From Megalobrama amblycephala (Eukaryota > Chordata > Actinopteri > Cypriniformes > Xenocyprididae), in assembly GCF_018812025.1 (NCBI RefSeq), contig NC_063062.1, positions 5,232,513-5,296,512 on the forward strand: a DNA stretch of 64,000 nt, given 5' to 3'. Below are positions 43,553 through 55,510 of this stretch, one piece after another. Position 1 is the stretch's first letter; each line of letters starts with the position of its first letter. Both the position numbers and the translations under genes were made by a program. The notes under the pieces are model-generated. The model had not been told where the DNA came from. It made no database searches and was given only the letters and a program-made list of their open reading frames with translations.

Positions 43553-43800
43553 TACATACACATATACATACATACACATATTATACATATTATACACATA
43601 TACATACACATATTCTTCACAAACTGAATATATATATACACACACACACATACATACACATATATATGTATATATGAGGTGCATTAACCTTATAATATAC
43701 ATACACCACACACACACACACACACACATGCATTAACCTCATAATACACACACACGTGTGTGTGTGTGTGTGTGTGTGTATTATGAGGTTAATGCATTTT
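43488..43800. repeat. Compound TA/CA/GT microsatellite with palindromic end
   Basis: (TA)n at 43493-43538 is followed by CA and CATA blocks, a second TA/CA block at 43629-43675, (CA)n at 43710-43729, and finally TGCATTAACCTCATAATA-(CA)n-(GT)n-TATTATGAGGTTAATGCA at 43730-43798. All open frames here are repeat artefacts. Confidence 0.95.
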
Positions 43801-44636
43801 AAAAAAACAATTACATAAGCACATTAACGTTGATATAATTTATTATCATTTTGACCTCTGTTTATTAGTGTCTTAAAGGCATGGGATCCCAGGTCTGAAG
43901 TAACTTTTGTGAAAAGACCAGTATCACTCTATGAAAATGTTTCAAAAGAAATGGTATTTTTAAAAGTGAAGGTCAGTGTTTATCTATTTTTGTAGAGGCT
44001 GCATATTTTAATAGTTGGAATTGACATGGAGGAACTAGAAGAGTCCAGTTATTGTTTGGACATTGATGGTCTATCACTGTAGAAACATATGGAACTTAAA
44101 AACTATTTCTGAAATCAGTTCATTACAGAATTTGACTGCTCATTCAGTCCCACTTTTATTGTCAAAACTACATATTCTCAAAGGAATGAGTGTTGTTTTT
44201 GATAAATCCAATGATTATGTAATAAATACACATAGGCTATGTTATCAGCACAATTTAACTTTAATCCTATCCACCTTTATCTTGGAGTTTCTTCACAAAG
44301 ATATGTTTTCAATAAAAGCGTTTCCACCCTGTCAAAGTCTGTCTTAGTTTAACCTTAGGCTATATCTAATCTATTGCTAACTAACTTTAAAAACCTATAT
44401 AGGTTGATGTAAAAACCACCAAGTGTTGCCTAAATGTCAAATTTAAGGTTGACATTCATTCTGATTGCTTTGAGGACTTTTAGTGAAAACATCACAATGG
44501 TAAAACAATCTATGAGTCTTTATTTGGTCACTAATAAGCTACGCAGAGAATAATAGGCTAAGACTAATAAATTTTCATGGCCATCGTCTCTTGTATTATC
44601 GAGTTTGATTAGGAACATAAAAACATAAATCCATGT

Positions 44637-45098
44637 CCCAGGTGAAAAAAAAAAGTACACTTCTATAATGTACTTAAAGTGCTCTATTTTCACGAAACAG
44701 TTTTGTACTATGTGCTAATGTACGTTAAATGTGCTATGTGCTTTGTACTATGTGCTAATGTACGTTAAATGTGCTATGTGCTTTGTACTATGTGCTAATG
44801 TGTGTTAAATGTGCTTTTAATATACTATCTCTGTATTTAAAAAATATATTTAGCTACCACTTGTAGTACACTATGGGTTCAAATGTACTATAAGTAGTAT
44901 CTAAATACATAGTATATTAAAAGCACATTTTAGTTCATATTTCATGCTGTCTCAAAATAGCACAGTTGAGTACACTTAGATGTTCTTAAGATTATCTTAA
45001 GAAGTACTAAAGAAGAATTTTTAGTATATTAAGTACAAAATTAGTGCATTAAACAGAGCACTTTAAGTACATTATAGAAGTGTACTTTTTTCACCTGG
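44637..45098. mobile_element. Foldback element, CCCAGGTGAAAAAAA ends, copy 1
   Basis: CCCAGGTGAAAAAAAAAAGTACAC at the left, GTGTACTTTTTTCACCTGG at the right. The arms of about 190 bp include TAATGTACTTAAAGTGCTCT and its complement. A 40-bp direct repeat expands one arm. Copy 2 is at 55798-56289. Confidence 0.85.
44702..44817. repeat. 40-bp tandem repeat, about 2.9 copies
   Basis: The unit TTTGTACTATGTGCTAATGT + ACGTTAAATGTGCTATGTGC recurs with a period of exactly 40 bases. The last unit has one change (TGTG for TACG) and is cut short. Confidence 0.9.
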
Positions 45099-45249
45099 TG
45101 TGCCACTGTCAGACGTTTTACGACACGCTAGGCTAATTGTTTTATTGTAGTTTGAGAAGACATGTGACTGCTTTTTGCGCATCATAGGGGTGTTTTGCAT
45201 GTTCCAAAGTGTCTGTCCAAAAATGCTGTCTATGTAGGCAGCTCACAAG

Positions 45250-46228
45250 GATTTGAGTCACATCCCGTGTGCGTCGTTGAGCGCGGTTCTCAAGCACACA
45301 GGAAGGGGAGAGAGCTGTTAGCTAGCAGACAGCGGGCAACTGTAAACAACTCACTTTTATAAACCTCACAAATCAAACATACCTTACGCTGACTTGCTCA
45401 TCCATTTGCATGGCATTTAAAATGTTGCTTTAAATGCGTGTATGGCTGTAGACCCGCAGACTGTTGCATTATTACCGCAGGTTTGCGTTATTTACAGAGC
45501 TGGGATGCAAGCAGCTAGAGAAGCGCGTACCCGAATGCACAGCTAAAGCTTCTGTCAACACGAACCGCTTTGCTTTCTTCATTTCTCTCTTCTGTCTTAA
45601 CAATAAACACGGTTGAAATGACAGGTCATGTGTTAGGGAATTAAATAGTACCAATCTGACTATAAGCGTTGGTTTAAACGGTTTGTTAGCTTGTCGAAGG
45701 TTTGTTTTCTCAGTTAGCATATACGCTAAAGCTAACTCTAACATCGTACAAAAAGCCTATAACTCGATCATTTTTATTATTATTATTGACGTAGCGTCTG
45801 TAAAAGGTGCTCTATCGGTCTAAATGAAATTCTAATTTATGCGAGGGTGACATTTTAACTGTATTAAGCTGGATTTGAAAGAAAAACAGGAGTGTGGTTA
45901 TGTCAAATACTGTAGTATGATGTTAAAATGCTTAGAAAGGAGTCAAAGTTTCACTAAACAAGGCTTTGAGCTGGCTGGACCAATACTATGGAAGTTCCTG
46001 GAAGTGTCAGTGCAATGCAGATGAAGGTCCAAAGCAACAAAACTAATGGACACCAACAGCCGAGATGAATTAACCAAATGGTGATTACAATTAAAACTTT
46101 ATTTTGTATTTAGTCATCATTGAAATGTTATGGATATTGGATGTTAAATTAAGTTAAATTAAATTATTTTACATTAATTGTATGTGGTCTGCATATCATT
46201 TTATTTATTTCTCATTCTATGTATTCAG
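45250..46228 (+). promoter_or_regulatory. znf592: znf592 promoter and 5' leader region
   Basis: CpG-containing sequence (GTGCGTCGTTGAGCGCGG near 45270; GAAGCGCGTACCCG near 45522) gives way to AT-rich DNA before the acceptor CTATGTATTCAG|G at 46228, 20 bp upstream of the start codon. At least one noncoding 5' exon must lie upstream. I could not fix its borders. Confidence 0.4.
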
Positions 46229-46247
46229 GTTTTGAAAGCCTTCAATC

Positions 46248-48416
46248 ATGGGTGATATGAAGACCCCTGATTTTGATGATCTCTTGGCTGCCTTTGACAT
46301 CCCTGATGCAACCAGTCTGGATGCCAAAGAGGCCATTCATGGGAATCAAGATGAGGGAGAGGGACACCTGAAGCACTCAGAGATGTGTATGGATGCCACG
46401 GTTTTGATCCCTCACCCAGTGCCTACAACTGATGTCCCTGTTGTCAGTGTTATAGTAAAGAACACCAGCCGCCAGAACTCCTATGAAAATCTTGTGGAGA
46501 AGGAAAGCTCTCATTTGGGGCAGCTTTTACAAAATGGGTTCAAAACTTCTGCAGGCTCACTGGAGACGCATCCCTCTAGCTATCCAATGCTGGATAGCTC
46601 TTCTGTCAATGGGGACTGTTCAAGACATTCCTTGGAAAAGATTCCCATCCTCTACAAGACTGAAAAAGTTCCCACTCCATCAGCGCCTATGCCTCAGTTT
46701 AGCCCAATATCTAGCCCGGAATCTGAAGACATTCAAAGCAATGGAATCAATGACCGTCCAAAATCTGCAGAGACCTCGTACTTCCCGTCTGATTCACTCT
46801 TTACATCTTCGGCTCTTCCTGTTTTAGACAGTCATGGAAATCCAGATGCATCAGACAAATGCAATGAAAGACAGCCTGGTTCAAAAGGTGTGGATGATCT
46901 TGAGTGTGATGGCTCATCAAAAAATTATGATTCTGCGACTAAGAGGGACTGCATCCAAGATTGTGGAACAAATGCATATCCAACCCCCGAGACGACTGTT
47001 CCTTCTTCCAGTCCATGCGTCAAAGATCATACCTCCAGATTGTCTTCTTGTCTTGATGCATTAGCAGCCCTAAATGCTAAAAAGGATCCTGGTGGGCAAA
47101 CTAATTCAAGGGACTTTTCAGTTACCCCGAAAGAGACAATGAAAATTAGTCCAAAAATACCCATTTCGCCAAGGAGCCCAAGAAGTCCTCTGGAAGTGGT
47201 GAAACGTTACGTGAAACAGCCTGACAGCCCAATGAGTATATGTAGTGACAGCAGTGGTAAAGCATCTCCAGCTGTCGCTACTGGCTCGCCTCCAGCCATC
47301 CCACGAGTCAGAATAAAGACAATCAAAACCTCATCTGGAGAAATCAAACGCACCGTCACGAGCATATTGCCAGACTCTGAGACCGAAGATCTCACGTCAC
47401 CATTTGGGTCTTCGCCATCTCAGTCCTCAGTTGAAGATGCCTTCTCGAAAACGTTGCCTATGTATCGTTCAAATGATAACATTTCGGAGGTCATTTTTGA
47501 AGATGGAAATCAGGAAGCCTCGAAGACTGCTTTATTGGGGGGCAAATCCAGCACGAAATCGGTGAGGAGCTCAAAGAAACCTCAAACCCCAAATAACAGT
47601 CATAACCTAAAGACAACGCAAGGGGGGAACAAGCAAAGGAAGGCTTCTTCTGCTCAGATGGGTTCTTCTGCTAATACAAACTACCTTCCGAAGGCATTAC
47701 ACTTGGCAAACCTAAATCTAGTCCCGCATAGCGTGGCTGCCTCGGTTACAGCAAGGTCTTCCACTAACAGACAGGAGCCCTCTCACTTGTCATCATCAAT
47801 GGTGTGCAGTTCTGTACCATTGGTGCATCAAGTTAAAAAAGTCTCCCCAAACACACGAGCTGTTGTCCCTAATACTGCAGCTGGAACCTTAAACAGACTG
47901 TTGAATTACTCAAACCCAGTGCCAACATATGTTCCTGACCTGAGCCCACCACCAGGCACCAATATCAAGCTCCCACCGCAAGGCTATTGCTGCCTAGAAT
48001 GCGGAGACTCATTCGGGCTGGAAAAGAGCCTTGCTTACCATTACAGCCGGAGGAGTGTGCATATTGAAGTTGCATGCACGCACTGCTCCAAAACATTGGT
48101 GTTTTTCAACAAATGCGCTCTCCTGGCACATGCTCGCGAACACAAGAACAAAGGCATGGTGATGCAGTGCACTCAGTTGTTTATGAAGCCCATTGCTGTT
48201 GACCAGATGTTGGCACCCACCAAACCTAAGCAGTCCGTGAATCAGATACCTTACGGGAACAAAACCACAGAGTCATCCAAAGGCCAAGCAGTCTTGCCAC
48301 TTTATACCGACAAAGTTATTAGACATGGATTCAAATGTCTGGACTGTAATAAACAGATGTCAGACTACACAGCACTTGCAGGTCACTATCAGAGGTCATC
48401 GGAGGCTGAAGGTCTG
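46248..48416 (+). CDS. znf592: znf592 coding exon 1
   Basis: A 2,169-nt exon encoding residues 1-723. It holds the acidic N-terminal motif, the phospho-rich SP/SPRSP region ([20 protein letters not shown]), the conserved basic block near residue 370, and the first three fingers (YCCLECG, VACTHCS, FKCLDCN). It ends SSEAEGL|GTGAGT, in phase 0 with the next exon ([10 protein letters not shown]). Confidence 0.96.
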
Positions 48417-51400
48417 GTGAGTCAAATTATTGAATTACTGGAATCACAAAGCATGTCATAAAGTGTAAATTATTACAAAAATTACAAATAATTGGTTTAG
48501 AAAAATACATTTTTATTCAAAATACATTAAAATCCTCTTCACACATACAATGACTTTACCGCTTCTGGCATGTCTCCTTTGGCATGTCTGCGCGATAGTC
48601 TTGTGGGCAGCGTGTCGACATATAGTGCTGTTGTGCTTCGGGTGAACTGAGTTCGAGTCCCGGCTCATGGACCTTTCCCGATCCCGCCCCCCTCTCTCCC
48701 ACCTCGCTTCCTGTCCACTCTATACTATCCTATCACAATAAAGGCAAAAATTACCAAAAATTAATCTTTAAAAAATATTTTGGCATAATACTATTTCTTA
48801 GGATTTTTTAACAAAACTGCTTTCTATTTCAGAATATTAAAAAACTTTTGTCCAACAAATCAAGTCATGTGACTTGACTCGTATCGTAGAAAGGACCTCT
48901 GTAGATCCTTATGACTGTCTGTAAAGGCCTCTTAAAAAATATCAGATAATTGACATAGTTAAAATGTAGTACGGCCCCCAAAAACTTGTTTTAATAGTTT
49001 ATAGTTCATGATATTTGTAAAAAAAAACCTTTTTTATACCTTTAGTATATTAAAGAACGCTTTTGAAATTAATGCTTAAGTAAACCTGTTTTCAAGATGT
49101 AAGTGTAGCCCAGGACTCGAACCCAGGCCCGTCCTCATTGGAGTCGGGTGCTCTAACAAGTAGGCTAAAGACCGCAGTCTCTAGAGCACCTCTTGAGTTC
49201 AGGGGAGTGAGGTTTACACACACAGTTCTTACTAGCCTATGTGTGTTACATAAGGAAGACTGGTTATTACTTTTTACTTGATGATCAACCTTGAAAATGG
49301 TATGAAAGTTTTTCAAAACCCTATGAAATCACTCTTAGTACATTTCTAAGAACTTGGCACGTGTTTTAAACTAGATTTTTCCCTTGCGTTTGTTGTGGAT
49401 ACTCTTCTGTGTCATTGACCCTTATGTTTTCTTTCTTTAAATGCAGATATGCAAGGTTTGCTCAATGCTGCTACCCAACAAGTGCAGCTACAGGGCCCAT
49501 CAACGCATTCACACACACAAATCCCCTTACTGCTGTCCTGAATGTGGGGCACTCAGTCGCTCGGCGGACATCCAGAAGCATGTGAAAGAGAATTGTCTCC
49601 ACTATGCCCGTAAAATTGGGTTCTCGTAAGTACCTTGAACTGTGACCTCTAGTCCAACCTCTTTTGTGTTTTCATCTCTCTCTCATCTGATTCGCTCAAA
49701 TGCAATTTTTTTCAGGTGTCTGCATTGTGAAATGCTTTTCATGTCACTGTCCCTCTTGAAGAGTCACATTGAGGAGAAGCATTGCGAGGTCTTCTATAAG
49801 TGCACTATCTGTCCTGTAGCCTTCAAATCTTCTGATGGATGCCTGATGCATGTTAAAAACAAGCATGGAGGCAGTGAACCCAGCCATCAGTAAGTGCATC
49901 TATTGATCTGTTATACCATAAATTCAGTCATAATTCTAAAAGTGTTCCTAGAACTGTGTTGAGGAGTTACTTCTGCTTCATTCTGTGCAGGGTGATCTAC
50001 AAATGTTCCTGTGAAACAGTCTTTAAGAGGAAGCAGCTGTTGTATCAACATTTTCATCATCGAATTTGTGTGTTCAAGTGTCCAGAGTGCACTTCATTCT
50101 TCCCAGAGAAACTACTTTTCATGCAACATTTCAAGGTTTGTATTAGGGTTCTTTATAGTACCAGTTCTTCGGTACCAAGTCGATATTTTAAAAAAGTAAA
50201 GACACCCATCTTTTCTGCTTTATCGGTAGTATCGAGTACCGGGCCAAACACTCCCGTGTGTATTTGTGTGAGCACTCTGCGAAGAACGTCAAAGGTTTAT
50301 ATTTATAACATGTTTTTGCAGCGTTGAGCATTTGACATTTTCTTGTCAAACTATAATTTTAGTTAGTTAACTTTAGACTATCACATGCACTTTAAAAGTC
50401 TGATTTCAGTAGAACTAAAGCTATAATTTAGTTTTTTTAAAAACGCTTGTCTAACAGAAATTGTAGCAGCCAGATTTCTGTGAAGTTGGACTAACAGACC
50501 TAAACCCTTAAAGAATGCAATTGTAGCTCAGCTTTGTCCAGCTTGTATACATGTTAATCAGACTACAACCGGCCTCAGCATTGTGCACTATCTCCAAAAG
50601 ACAGAGGTGACAAATAACGTGACATTGTCAAATATTTGATTATGCATTGTGTCATGTATACTTAAAGATGAAGATCTGCAAAAACCTGTTGTAGCTTGAT
50701 TATACTTATTGAAGGATATCTTTTTGGAAAGAAGGTTTGGAAGGAGGTGTGAGTTCATACACATTTTATACATTGTGGCACTACAAGACATTTACATTCA
50801 AGACATTTAGCAGATGTTCTTAACCGAATCAACTTACAAAAAGTGCTTCATATCAGACTGCTGTTATCACCAGATGGCAAGAAGACAATTTAGAACATTA
50901 TCTGCTCGGAATTAAGTACTTCCTGTTTATATGCAAATAAGTGTGGTCTAAATAAACCTAATACTGTATATATACCATATTTACCAGAATATAGCATTTT
51001 TTAATCATCTGAAACATGCTAAGACATGTATTCCAAAACTATGTATATAATCCAGTTAGCATAAAGCACACAAAACATGTGCAAGCACACACATTTGGAT
51101 TCGTGCTAAATGAGCGTGGTACATGAGCATAAGTTTATTTGTATAGCATGCATTTCCCACATGCCGATAGTTTCAGTTTTGCTTTTTTTGTTGTTTGTAG
51201 GCTTGGCATTTATAATAAATGATGTTTATAATGAATGCCACTATAATTGTACATAATATTTTACCTAATTCCCAACTTGTGACTTATACACCAATGCTCA
51301 ACTCAACTATGCAATTTTGACCTGGAGAGACTTATAGTCAGATGCGACTTATTTTCCGGAAAATACGGTACAATAAAACCTAGTGGAAATGAATAAGCCA

Positions 51401-54151
51401 ATGCAAGATTTTTTTTTTAAGTTAACCCAAACATTTTTGCAAGAGGTCATATATCCGCGTACCATTCCTCATGGCATTCGTTGTGAGCTTTGTGAGTCTG
51501 ATTGCATGCTGGGAAGCATAGATTAGTCAAGATGAAAGTCTGTTCAGTCTGTCATTTGAGGTGGGGTGCTTGCAAATAACAGGTGGTGGTTCAGTATGAC
51601 ACCAAGATTCTTAGATTTTTTTGCAAGAGAGATGGTTGGTTTGTCAAGTAATTACAGTAACTTTCAACAATAGATAAGGCAAAATGCTGTAACTTTGATA
51701 TGCCTACAGTCAACACAGAGACGCATACAAAACTCTTATTATTTGATGTGGTCTGTTTAGAAAGCTGGATAAACGGACATTAAATAGAAAAAGGTATATA
51801 TTTTGTAGTATAATACTGTGGCAGAATGAAAGCGCAAGGAGAGATATTTGTTATTTTTTGTGGTTGCATCGAGGAAAGAAAAAGCAGGTCATTTATTTTT
51901 TGTTTAATCTGCCACTGCTGTTTCCAATGTCATTGTACTGCCACAGTACAAGAGATGTTTTGTTTTGTTTCTATCAGAACAAAGGTGGTTGTGTATTTGT
52001 ATCATTCAGATACTGGAATAATAATTTTTTTTTTTAATCTGCAGGCTAATCATTGGAGCATTTTCAGAGTTGAAGCAGAAAAAAGCCCCAAAAAGACAGA
52101 GACAGTATCATTCTCTGATAAAATGTCACCACCAAACCTTCAACAAAGGTTGACCAAACCAGTTAATGAGGCCGGCATGAAGGGAAGAGAGAGTTCTGCT
52201 GCACGGAAGTCAAGTGCTGGAGTTAGTATGAAGAATGCTGGTTGGACCTGTGGAGAATGCCTCGTGTGGGTCCCTGACAGGGAGACCTATGTCAATCACG
52301 TGAAGACCAGCCATGGCAGGGTGAGATTCTTTCCTACATGTGGGATTTTGTATTTCATTGAATAGCTAGTACTCCTTTTTTGCTCTAGTCAATTTGTGAT
52401 TCGAGATTTACAGAATCCTTCAGAAGTAAAGTCATCTAAGATGTTATTGTCTTTCTTTCTACAGTTGAAAAGAGATTAAGGTTTTTGAGGAAAACATTCC
52501 AGGATTTTTCTCCATATAATGGACTGCACTGGGGTACAAGGGGTTGAAGGTCCAAATTCAGTGCAGCTTCAAAGGGCTCTATATGATCCCAGATGAGGAA
52601 TAAGGGTCTTATCTAGCAAAACGATCGGTCATTTTCTAAAAAAAATAAAAATGTATATACTTTTTTACCACAAATGCTCATCTTGCACTGGTCTGCGATG
52701 AACCACGCATTACGTAATCACATTGGAAAGGTCACTCGTGCCGTAGGCGCAAGTACCGATCCAGTGTTTACAAAGCGAACATGCAAAGACAAAGTCAAAC
52801 GGCATTTACAAAAAAGGTAAAACAACGATGTCGAACGATTTTGAAGTTGGAGAAGAAAATGAAATGGAGTTTTTCGCTCATCCTCGGTACTTCGGCCTAA
52901 GTGACCTTTCCAATGTGATTACGCAATGCGTGGCACGTCGCAGAGCAGTGCAAGACAAGCATTTGTGGTTAAATAGTATATAAATGTTTTTTTGTTTTGT
53001 TTTTAGAAAATGACCAATGGTTTCTCTAAATAAGACCCTTATTCCTCATCTGGGATCGTGTAGAGCCCTTTGAAGCTGCATTGAAACTGCAATTTGGACC
53101 TTCAACCCTATGTGGAGTAAAATCCTGGAATGTTTTCCTCAAAAACCTTAAATTATTTTCGACTGAAGAAAGAAAGACATGAACATCTTGGATGACATGG
53201 GAGTGAGTCAATTATCAGGAAATGTTAATTCTGAAGTGAACTAATCCTTTAACATTTGATCACGACTGTTTATTTGCAGTCTTTAAAGAGGCATCCTTGT
53301 CGACTATGTGAAAGGTCCTTCAATTCATCCTTGAGTCTTAAACGACACATTCGCAGTGACCACGATGGGAAAAAGAAAGTTTACACATGCTGGTAAAACC
53401 ACTATATAATAATTAAAGGTTCATCAATATTTGTTTTGCATCGTTCTTATCTGAAGAGGTCAACCTTGTTTTGTATCTTTCTGAAGGTACTGCACAAATG
53501 AGAGGATATCCTTCACTAAACACTCAATGCTAAAGAACCACATCAGCTTGATGCATGGAATCAAGAACCCAGATTTCAGCCAGATGGCAAAGCTAGCATC
53601 TCAGGAGGTGGGCAAACCCACAGGCCAGGTAATCACAAATACTTCATTTATTTATTTTATAGAAACATTTCTTCAGGTACAGCATGCACAACTACATTTT
53701 CCTCTTTCAGAGGCCGAAAAGAAGAGCAGAGGAGGCTCATGGAGTAGCAGGAAATGGGGAAACATCATACAACACCCCTGCCAAGCGGCCTAAGCCACTT
53801 TATCGCTGCGCCAAATGTGGCTTTACCTCTGAAAACCAGGCCCAGTTTCAGAAACACATACCTCAACATAGAACCGACAGCGACACACCCCAGTGCCAAC
53901 ACTGCGGCCTTTGTTTCACATCTCAGCTAGCACTCAGCAGACACCTCTTCATTGTACATAAGGTCAAAGAACCAGAGGAGCGTGAGGAGACGGGGAAAGG
54001 ACGAGAAAACTCAACAGACTTGAGCGATGAAACTGGACCTCTTTCGCCAAAAAAGACCGCGGAGGACCAATGCAAACTCCACACTGAGCCCACAGACAGC
54101 AACAACACACAGGCATCAGAAACAAGTGGATTTGAGGAAGAAAACGCCTGA
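46248..54151 (+). CDS. znf592: Zinc finger protein 592
   Basis: Eight coding exons: 46248-48416, 49447-49625, 49716-49889, 49991-50135, 52045-52320, 53280-53392, 53487-53628, 53711-54151. They join in frame to 1,212 residues (human about 1,267). The start [20 protein letters not shown] is the highly conserved ZNF592 N-terminus. Exon 1 is a long Ser/Pro-rich region with conserved islands ([38 protein letters not shown]), then fingers begin (YCCLECG..). I count about 14 C2H2-like fingers, including non-canonical ones such as YKCSCE and WTCGEC. The C-terminal tail is acidic. The family is nuclear, related to ZNF687, and associates with the chromatin reader ZMYND8. Finger spacing over several exons, each phase checked, makes the model firm except for the weak GTTTGT donor at 50136. 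Confidence 0.96.
48588..48772 (+). mobile_element. tRNA-derived SINE
   Basis: GTGGGCAGCGTGTCGACATA resembles a pol III A-box region, and GAGTTCGAGTCCCGGC is a good B box 40 bp later. The body is C-rich (CTTTCCCGATCCCGCCCCCC..CTCGCTTCCTGTCC) and the 3' end is AATAAAGGCAAAAA with A-rich tail. A typical fish SINE, sense to znf592, in its first coding intron. Confidence 0.8.
49106..49215 (-). repeat. tRNA-like sequence (pseudo-tRNA or SINE head)
   Basis: On the minus strand, TTTAGCCTACTTGTTAGAGCA, CGACTCCAATG and GGGTTCGAGTCCTGGGC line up as A box/D arm, anticodon arm (CCA in the loop) and B box/T arm. I cannot pair a 7-bp acceptor stem, so a functional tRNA is unlikely. Confidence 0.4.
50973..51370. 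mobile_element. MITE, TACCGTATTTTCCGG ends
   Basis: The right end CTTATTTTCCGGAAAATACGGTA mirrors the diverged left TACCATATTTACCAGAATAT. The AAGTCGCATCTGACTATAAGTC edge is characteristic of a widespread fish MITE. Lies in znf592 intron 4. Confidence 0.68.
52418..53252. mobile_element. Foldback element FB3, TTAA..AGGATTAGTTCA family, copy 3
   Basis: The inverted arms match 16884-17776 closely (ATTCCAGGATTTTTCTCCATAT, CAAAGGGCTCTATATGATCCC). The right end GTGAACTAATCCTTTAAC is intact; the left end has decayed. Lies in znf592 intron 5, ending 27 bp before exon 6. Confidence 0.82.
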
Positions 54152-55260
54152 ATAGAAGAAAGGACTCCAGTGGAAAGCTGCTAATCAACATAATTGCAAG
54201 CATGTGATTGCTGAATATGCAGCTGATAAATGTGGTACTGCAAACATGTTGCCTTACAGTGAAATACTATATCTCATCATGTCGCATATATCACATATAT
54301 GAAATAATGTTTAAAACAGTCTCTCATTTGCATTATTTGGATTAACTTAAAGGGACAGTTCACCCAAAAATGAAAACTTTGTCATCGTTTATTCATCCTC
54401 ATGTTGTTTCAAACATGTATGAGTTTCTTTCTTCTGCTGAACACAAAAGAAGATATTTTGAAGTAACCAAACATAGTAGGGGGGAAAAAAATACTATGGA
54501 AGTGAATGGCTATTGTCAACCAACATTCTTCAAAATCTTTTGTGTTCATCATAAGAAAAAAACTCATACATGTTTGGAACAACTTTAAGATGAGTAAATG
54601 ATGACAGAATTTAAATTTTTGGGTAAACTATCCCTTTAACTGTTACATTCATGCAATTAATTGTCACTTTTTACTGCTTACTTGTTCATCCTATGTATGT
54701 GGATAATCATAATTTATTTTTGTGTAATTGCAAAAGCATCATGTCAGTGTGTTTCAGTGTTTCTCTAAAGAGCAATTGTATGTTTTTGTTTATGTACCAC
54801 GTCAAATCTGTCTTTGGTACATTACAATGCAGGTAATATTATGTATGTTACATATTGTAGCCATAAGTGGGACAGTCATTTTGGCTGTTTTCAGGGTCAC
54901 CAAAAATGCAGAAGAATTTAGCCCCTTTGTTGGTCAATCTTATGCTGTGATGGTCTTGAAGGAAGGGCATGTCTGATGATGTTTATTTTATATTTATTAG
55001 GTAGCGTACTTGTATCACAAAGCTAAACATCTGTAACAGTATTTGCTACTATGGAGATTACATTATTCTGAAAGGTATTCACTTAAACCCAGGTATCTGC
55101 ACTCAGAGAAAATATATTTTCATATTCATTCCATGTAGATTACTAGTTTCAATTACATTTATATTCAATGAGCCATTCTTACAATCAAATTTAGCACTTT
55201 TGTAAATGCTTGTATGGAAAAAAAAAGAGAAGAATTTACATATTAAAGACATCAGAGACT
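54152..55260 (+). other. znf592: znf592 3' UTR (probable)
   Basis: No further exon follows the stop. ATTAAA at 55242-55247 is the first convincing polyadenylation signal I see. If it is used, the MITE at 54347-54639 is transcribed within the UTR. Confidence 0.45.
54347..54639. mobile_element. TTAA-flanked MITE, AGGGACAGTTCACCC family
   Basis: TTAAAGGGACAGTTCACCCA at the left and GGGTAAACTATCCCTTTAAC at the right. The inner inverted blocks CATGTATGAGTTTCTTTC and AAAAACTCATACATG are diverged. Probably within the znf592 3' UTR. Confidence 0.85.
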
Positions 55261-55510
55261 CAACTTTACAGTTTGTGCTGTCAGCAGAGGCTTGATGTTT
55301 TTGGGGCCTTTAAAATGTAAAATACAAAGATTACTTTTTGTTTTTTTTTTATTTCTTAGTTATTCACCAATAATGTTTCGGATTAAAACGTTGATTATCT
55401 TAATGTGACAAACTAAAATAGTGTTTTATTTAATTTATTTATTTGTTATTTTTAGTCTTGGCTACAAAAAAGTCCACCGCACAGGAAAGATGCCGTTCGT
55501 TTAACTGCAA

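Larger units (their letters stand above)
40360..45240. other. Divergent intergenic region slc28a1 / znf592
   Basis: About 4.9 kb between head-to-head genes with no supported coding sequence. It holds a hAT-like element (41125-42019), a T tract (42560-42581), TA/CA microsatellites (43488-43800), and a foldback with a 40-bp tandem repeat (44637-45098). The remainder (42030-43480, 43800-44630) is AT-rich with nothing I recognise. Confidence 0.55.

Noticed and set aside
43307..43736. Overlapping open frames of Tyr/Ile and His/Thr repeats
   Set aside because: Translations of TA and CA microsatellites.
45472..45744. 90-codon minus-strand frame near the znf592 promoter
   Set aside because: No conserved motif and no initiation or splice context; the region is better read as promoter and leader.
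49106..49215. A functional tRNA-Trp gene
   Set aside because: The anticodon-like CCA and B box are present, but no acceptor stem pairs and the D arm is irregular.
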